A stretch of 20,565 bases of DNA from an uncultured Bacilli bacterium (GTDB lineage Bacteria > Bacillota_I > Bacilli_A > RF39 > UBA660), in contig CAKOIB010000008.1 of NCBI GenBank assembly GCA_934086255.1, positions 1 to 20,565 of the forward strand, given 5' to 3'. A program made the translations under genes and the position numbers. Below are positions 16,068 to 20,565 of the stretch, piece by piece (position 1 is the stretch's first letter; every line of letters starts with the position of its first letter). The notes beneath the pieces were generated by a model that saw nothing but the letters and a program-made list of their open reading frames with translations, was not told the DNA's origin and did no database searches.

Positions 16068-17750
16068 ATGCCAGATATAGACTTTATTGCAAACTATTAT
16101 CTAGGAACCAAAGCATACACAATATTTATGCTTAAAACTCTATACGATGTAGACGAAAAAAACTATATAGAAAATAAAGACTATCAACTATCAGCACAAG
16201 TAGGATTCATTGCCAATATTATGCTATCAATAAAAGAAGAATTAGTAGAAAACACCGGAAACTTAATATATGAATCAAAATTATATGAAAAAAGACTAGA
16301 AGAAACAGTAGAAAACATATCAACAAAAACAAATAATGGTTATGAGATAGATAACTATACATTTAAAGACGCCCCAACATTAGTGGCGGTCTTAAGAAAC
16401 AAATTAGGCCATGGAGACTTTACAATAGATTACAAAACAGGCAAAGTCATTTTACACGTTGAAGGTCAAGAAGTGTCAATAAGTGTCGATAAACTGACAA
16501 CATTTATGATCAATGCAAACTATAACTTCTTTATGGACACTAAAAAAAATGAGTATAAAAGAAACTTTATAATGTTTACAAAACTAGAAAAGAATAGAAC
16601 AAAACTAATCACCACTGAAGAAGAAGCAGCAAGCATAATAAGACAATGTGAAAACATAGAGTTCTCTCTTAAAAGACAAGACGGTAAAGAATTAGAACCC
16701 TACGAAATAAACTCTTTCAATGAAATAGTGGAAATCATAAAAAATAGAGAATGTGACTTCGAACTAATAAAATATTACAAACAACTATTAAAAAATAAAA
16801 ACTACATAATGAAAGTAGAATACACTAAATTAAACAAATATAAAGACATAAATGAACTACTTCCATTAATTAAAAACTCAATACTATCTCAAACAGAATA
16901 TGACTATAAAAGTCAAGTACTAGCAATAGTAAAAGAAACCCAAAGAAAAGTTGATGAAAACTACAACATAACAGATGTAAGAATGGCAAATATTAACAAC
17001 CTAATAATGCTAAGAACCATGAAAAATATAAGAAGTACTGATATAAATGCTCTAAAAAGAAACATAGCAAATAATTATAAATACCCAATGTATTTTACCT
17101 ATGATAACTTAGCAACAGCAGTAATAAGTAACTTTAATAGCCTTTTTTCAGTCCCATATGATAAACTATACAAAAAAACACCTGAAGAACAAGGACTAGA
17201 CTTTTCCAAACTAAACTTAAATGCTTTAAACATCATCCATTTAGAAGTCGAAGAAGATAGACTAAAACCTAAAAAAGACAAAGAAACATCATTAGAAAAA
17301 GAAGTAACAAGAGTAGAAACATCCCTTGAAGAAATAAAAAACAACTTAGCCAAAGTACAAATAACAAACACAAAAGCAATCACAGCAATAAATAGCAATA
17401 TAACAAATAAAAACAATTATCTAAATCAAAAGAAACAAGAATTACAAAGTCTAAAACAAGAACTAAAAAAACTACAAAACTATTATCAAGACGATGAACT
17501 ATATATGAAAAATAGAACTATAATCGCTGGTATAAGAAACTCAATAGCGCACGGTACCTATGAAATAGTTCCAGGACCAACTATCGAAGATGCAAAACTT
17601 ATATTTACAAACATCTATGAAGGAAAACTTGTTTTAAAAGCAGAAATAACAGTAATAAAATTCTTAGAAATGATGGATAACAATTTATTAACAATACAAC
17701 AATATCTAAATGATGAAGAAACTAAACAAACTAATCAGAAGGTGATATAA
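16068..17750 (+). CDS. Uncharacterised protein with two HEPN-type R-x4-H motifs
   Basis: I do not recognise this 560-aa protein as a named family. It carries two R-N-x-[LI]-[GA]-H-G motifs: Arg110-Asn-Lys-Leu-Gly-His115 and Arg490-Asn-Ser-Ile-Ala-His495. R-x4-H, often beginning RN, is the catalytic signature of HEPN ribonucleases. After each motif the pattern is similar: HG, an aromatic-x-Ile strand, two short strands, then a hydrophobic helix (FTIDYKTGKVILHVE and YEIVPG...AKLIFTNI). This suggests an internal duplication. A charged heptad-rich stretch (about 400-471) looks like a coiled coil leading into the second motif. No signal peptide or membrane segment is seen. AGAGGTGAG precedes the ATG. 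The stop is directly followed by the ATG of the U32 gene, so the two are translationally coupled. An RNA-cutting role is inference from the motifs. Confidence 0.7.
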   Translation: MPDIDFIANYYLGTKAYTIFMLKTLYDVDEKNYIENKDYQLSAQVGFIANIMLSIKEELVENTGNLIYESKLYEKRLEETVENISTKTNNGYEIDNYTFKDAPTLVAVLRNKLGHGDFTIDYKTGKVILHVEGQEVSISVDKLTTFMINANYNFFMDTKKNEYKRNFIMFTKLEKNRTKLITTEEEAASIIRQCENIEFSLKRQDGKELEPYEINSFNEIVEIIKNRECDFELIKYYKQLLKNKNYIMKVEYTKLNKYKDINELLPLIKNSILSQTEYDYKSQVLAIVKETQRKVDENYNITDVRMANINNLIMLRTMKNIRSTDINALKRNIANNYKYPMYFTYDNLATAVISNFNSLFSVPYDKLYKKTPEEQGLDFSKLNLNALNIIHLEVEEDRLKPKKDKETSLEKEVTRVETSLEEIKNNLAKVQITNTKAITAINSNITNKNNYLNQKKQELQSLKQELKKLQNYYQDDELYMKNRTIIAGIRNSIAHGTYEIVPGPTIEDAKLIFTNIYEGKLVLKAEITVIKFLEMMDNNLLTIQQYLNDEETKQTNQKVI

Positions 17751-20006
17751 ATGAAAAAAGTAGAACTACTTTCCCCCGCAGGAAATAAAAAGACACTATA
17801 CTATGCAGTCCATGGCGGATGTGATGCAGTATATGTATCAACAACATCATATACTGCTAGAAAATATGCCCAAAACTTCACACTCGAAGAACTAAAACAA
17901 GCAGTAAAATATTGCCATCTATATGGAGTAAAACTATATGTTACAGTAAACACAATTATCTATGAACAAGAAGTAAAAGACTTCATTAAATACATAAAAT
18001 ATCTATACGAAAGTGATGTAGACGCCTTAATAATGCAAGACTTAGGAATGATAAAACTAGTAAATGAACTATTCCCGGACTTTGAAATCCATGCATCAAC
18101 TCAGTTTCATACTCACAACGAAGAACAAGTAAAATTATTAGAAAGCCTAAATGTAAAAAGAGTAGTGCTAGCAAGAGAACTATCACTACAAGAAATAAAT
18201 AACATTAAAACTCCGCTAGAAAAAGAAATATTCATTCATGGAGCACTATGTGTATCATACTCAGGACAATGCTATTTCTCATCAAAGTTCCTACAAAGAA
18301 GTGGAAATCGTGGAGAATGTGCAGGTATGTGTAGATTGCCATATGAATTATATGAAAAAAATAATAAAATAAAAACAGATGGACAATTCCTTCTAAGTCC
18401 TAAAGAACTATGCACAATAGAAAATCTAAAAGATATTCTAGATAGCAACATAACATCACTTAAAATCGAAGGAAGAATGAAAAAAGAAGAATACACATAC
18501 TACGTAACTAAAATATATAAAAAACTAATAGAAAAATACTACAATAATGAAGAAATGACTCTTGAAGAATCAGATTTAAAAACATTAGAACTACTATACA
18601 ATAGAAAGTTCACTAAAGGATACTTAAACAATAATAAAAACAATGAGTTTATAAACACAAAATCTCCTAAACATCAAGGAATAATATTAGGCAAAGTATT
18701 AGAAACAACAAAAAATAAAATAAAAATAAAACTACAAGAAGAACTAAATCAAAATGATGGAATAAGATTCAGTAATAACGAAGGAATGATTGCCAACTTT
18801 ATATACAATGAAAAAGACATGTTAATAAATCATGCTAATAAAAATCAAATTATATATTTAGATAATAAAATAAATCTAAAAGAAAAAGGTATAGTGTTAA
18901 AAACTCAAGATGACAAACTAATAAAAGATTTAAAAAACATCAAAGAAAAAAAGATAGATATAAACTATAAAGTAATAGCAAAAATAAATAAACCATTACA
19001 AGTAACAATAACAGATGGAATAAATACTATAACAAAAACTATATCAAAAGTAGAACAATCTAAAAACACCCCAACCTTAACACAAGACTTATCAGAAAAA
19101 TTATCTAAGATTGGTGAAACACCATTCCAAGTTAAAGAAATAGAATATGATGTTGATAAAGATATCTTCATACCTTTAAAATACATAAATGAAATAAGAA
19201 GATATCTAACCGATGAATTAATAAAAGAAAGAACTAAATCAAATAGAAAAGAAAAAATACATCAAGAAAAACTAACTATGAAAGAAATAAAAAACACAAA
19301 TACCACAAGTTTTCTTGTAAGAAATGAAACTCAATTAAAAACATTATTAACAGAAAATGTTAATATCTATATTGAAGATGAATCTTTGTATAATAAATAT
19401 AGAAAAGAAAATAAAAATATATATTTAAAAACACCAAGAGTAAATCCAAATCCTAAGAAATATTGCGAGGAAAATATTCTAGCATCAGAAACAGGGGCAA
19501 TTTATAAAAATAAAGAAAATAATAATATAGTAAGCGATATATATTTAAATGTTGTAAACAGTAAAACAATAAATACCTTAGAAAACTTAAATGTTAAAAG
19601 AGTAGGACTATCAGTGGAACTAGATGAAAATAATCTAAATCACCTATTAAAAGGTTATAAAGAAAAATACAAAAGAAATCCTAATTTAGAAATATTAGTA
19701 TATGGAAAACTAGAACTAATGATTATGAAATATTGCCCATTAAATGCATTAATTAATGATGGTAAAAAACCATGTAATTTATGTAAGAGTTCTAATGAAT
19801 ATAGTCTAAAAGATAGAAATGGCAAAAAACTAAGATTAATAAACAATAATTGCACTACTAAATTAATGGATTATCAAGAAATTAATTACATCGATAAGAT
19901 CCCAAAATTAAAAGAATTAGGAATAACAAACTTTAGAGTAGACTTACTAGACGAAGAACCAAATGAGGTAAAACAAATCTTAACAAATATTAAAAATGTG
20001 TTATAA
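17751..20006 (+). CDS. Peptidase U32 family protein, probable RlhA/TrhP-like RNA hydroxylation enzyme
   Basis: This 751-aa protein opens with the U32 barrel (ELLSPAGN at 4-11, GCDAVYVS, VTVNTII, HASTQFHTHN). It contains the U32 signature IHGALCVSYSGQC and RGECAGMCRLPY. Cys167, Cys174, Cys190 and Cys194 match the spacing of the Fe-S cysteines of the E. coli family. Though named peptidases, characterised E. coli members make 5-hydroxyuridine in tRNA (TrhP/YegQ) or 5-hydroxycytidine in 23S rRNA (RlhA/YdcP), using prephenate. Length beyond the 450-aa core suggests the longer RlhA-like (DUF3656-containing) type. A second cysteine cluster (CPLNAL...CNLC) lies near the C-terminus. Start: AAGGTGAT (17739-17746) inside the end of the preceding gene. 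The exact RNA target is not readable, so no symbol is given. Confidence 0.88.
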   Translation: MKKVELLSPAGNKKTLYYAVHGGCDAVYVSTTSYTARKYAQNFTLEELKQAVKYCHLYGVKLYVTVNTIIYEQEVKDFIKYIKYLYESDVDALIMQDLGMIKLVNELFPDFEIHASTQFHTHNEEQVKLLESLNVKRVVLARELSLQEINNIKTPLEKEIFIHGALCVSYSGQCYFSSKFLQRSGNRGECAGMCRLPYELYEKNNKIKTDGQFLLSPKELCTIENLKDILDSNITSLKIEGRMKKEEYTYYVTKIYKKLIEKYYNNEEMTLEESDLKTLELLYNRKFTKGYLNNNKNNEFINTKSPKHQGIILGKVLETTKNKIKIKLQEELNQNDGIRFSNNEGMIANFIYNEKDMLINHANKNQIIYLDNKINLKEKGIVLKTQDDKLIKDLKNIKEKKIDINYKVIAKINKPLQVTITDGINTITKTISKVEQSKNTPTLTQDLSEKLSKIGETPFQVKEIEYDVDKDIFIPLKYINEIRRYLTDELIKERTKSNRKEKIHQEKLTMKEIKNTNTTSFLVRNETQLKTLLTENVNIYIEDESLYNKYRKENKNIYLKTPRVNPNPKKYCEENILASETGAIYKNKENNNIVSDIYLNVVNSKTINTLENLNVKRVGLSVELDENNLNHLLKGYKEKYKRNPNLEILVYGKLELMIMKYCPLNALINDGKKPCNLCKSSNEYSLKDRNGKKLRLINNNCTTKLMDYQEINYIDKIPKLKELGITNFRVDLLDEEPNEVKQILTNIKNVL

Positions 20007-20027
20007 TTAATTAAGGAGGATGATAAA

Positions 20028-20565
20028 ATGAAATTGGAAAATAAGGTTGCAATAATAACAGGTAGCACAAAAGGAATAGGGTATGCGATAGCGGACCTAT
20101 ACTTAAAAGAAGGAGCTAAAGTAGTAGTCACAGGACTAAAAGATGAAGTTCCACAAGCTCTAAAAACACTTGAAGAGTCCCACAAAAGTGAAAATATTCT
20201 AGGATTAGATCTTGACGTAACAAGTACAGAAAGCATTAAAAATGTTGTTGAAAAGACTATAGAAAAGTTTGGTAAAATAGATATCCTAATAAACAACGCT
20301 GGAATAACATCAGCAAAACCATTAATTCAAACAACTGATGAAGAAATGGAAAGAATGTTTCAAATCAATACCTTCGGAGTATTCAAGTTCATAAGAGAAG
20401 TAGCACCATACATGATAGAACAAAAATCAGGTTCAATAATTAATACTAGTTCAATGGTAGCAAACTACGGTGGTATGATGCAAACACCTTATGCATCATC
20501 AAAATTCGCAGTAAATGGTATAACAAAATCATGTGCAAAAGAACTTGGAAGACACAACATTAGAG
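20028..20565 (+). CDS. Short-chain dehydrogenase/reductase, FabG-like, 3'-truncated by window edge
   Basis: The first 179 residues of an NAD(P)-dependent classical SDR are present. The Rossmann motif is TGSTKGIG (11-18), NNAG is at 89-92, the catalytic Ser is at 142 (NTSS), and YASSK gives Tyr155 and Lys159 with normal spacing. These resemble 3-oxoacyl-ACP reductase FabG, but many SDRs of other substrates share them; without the C-terminus and with no other fatty-acid genes here, I leave it as FabG-like. Start: an excellent AAGGAGGA (20013-20020) 7 nt before the ATG. It follows the U32 gene by 21 nt and is probably in the same transcript. Confidence 0.88.
   Translation, partial: MKLENKVAIITGSTKGIGYAIADLYLKEGAKVVVTGLKDEVPQALKTLEESHKSENILGLDLDVTSTESIKNVVEKTIEKFGKIDILINNAGITSAKPLIQTTDEEMERMFQINTFGVFKFIREVAPYMIEQKSGSIINTSSMVANYGGMMQTPYASSKFAVNGITKSCAKELGRHNIR

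Noticed and set aside
20002..20007. TATAAT with TTAACA 16 nt upstream, as a promoter for the SDR gene
   Set aside because: The transcript would start near 20014, inside the ribosome site AAGGAGGA, so it is more likely chance overlap with the U32 stop codon.

Overview
The window is very AT-rich chromosomal DNA from a Bacillota-type bacterium. The gene families (AddAB, YitT/DUF2179, CadC, phosphoketolase, FtsX/MacB-type ABC permease, peptidase U32) point that way. UGA is used as a real stop (addB, addA, cadC) and Trp is UGG, so the code is standard rather than Mycoplasma-type. I infer an uncultured, fermentative, low-GC member of the Bacilli (gut RF39/Erysipelotrichia-like); the sequence alone does not prove this.

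Layout. (1) 2-4918, +: the 3' end of addB, complete addA and a YitT-family membrane protein, overlapping one another and ending in a hairpin terminator. (2) 4984-7305, +: phosphoketolase with its own promoter, a UUG start and a terminator built over its stop codon. (3) 7379-8239, +: phosphatidylserine decarboxylase, meeting head-on with no gap a minus-strand pair (8240-9479), a TetR regulator and a PAP2-type membrane phosphatase/phosphotransferase. (4) 9480-13397: a divergent control region, then an ABC exporter (ATPase and FtsX-type permease) followed closely by phosphoglycerate mutase. (5) 13418-15849: a metal-resistance unit, with an ArsR/SmtB-type operator, a CadC-like sensor carrying both known metal sites, and a CadA-type P1B ATPase. 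(6) 15850-20006: a 218-bp control region with a nested inverted repeat, an unrecognised 560-aa protein with two HEPN-type R-x4-H motifs, and a directly abutting peptidase U32/RNA-hydroxylase-type protein. (7) 20028-end: the 5' part of a short-chain dehydrogenase.

How it works together. The metabolic genes fit sugar fermentation through phosphoketolase (acetyl phosphate) and lower glycolysis. The rest is membrane lipid work, DNA repair, export and metal efflux. No tRNA, rRNA, insertion sequence, CRISPR array or riboswitch was recognised.

The most interesting items are the tandem R-x4-H protein coupled to a putative RNA-hydroxylase gene, and a very strong strand asymmetry. The + strand is rich in A and C in genes and in spacers, and the two minus-strand genes use T/G-ending codons, so 13 of 15 genes may lie on the lagging strand.
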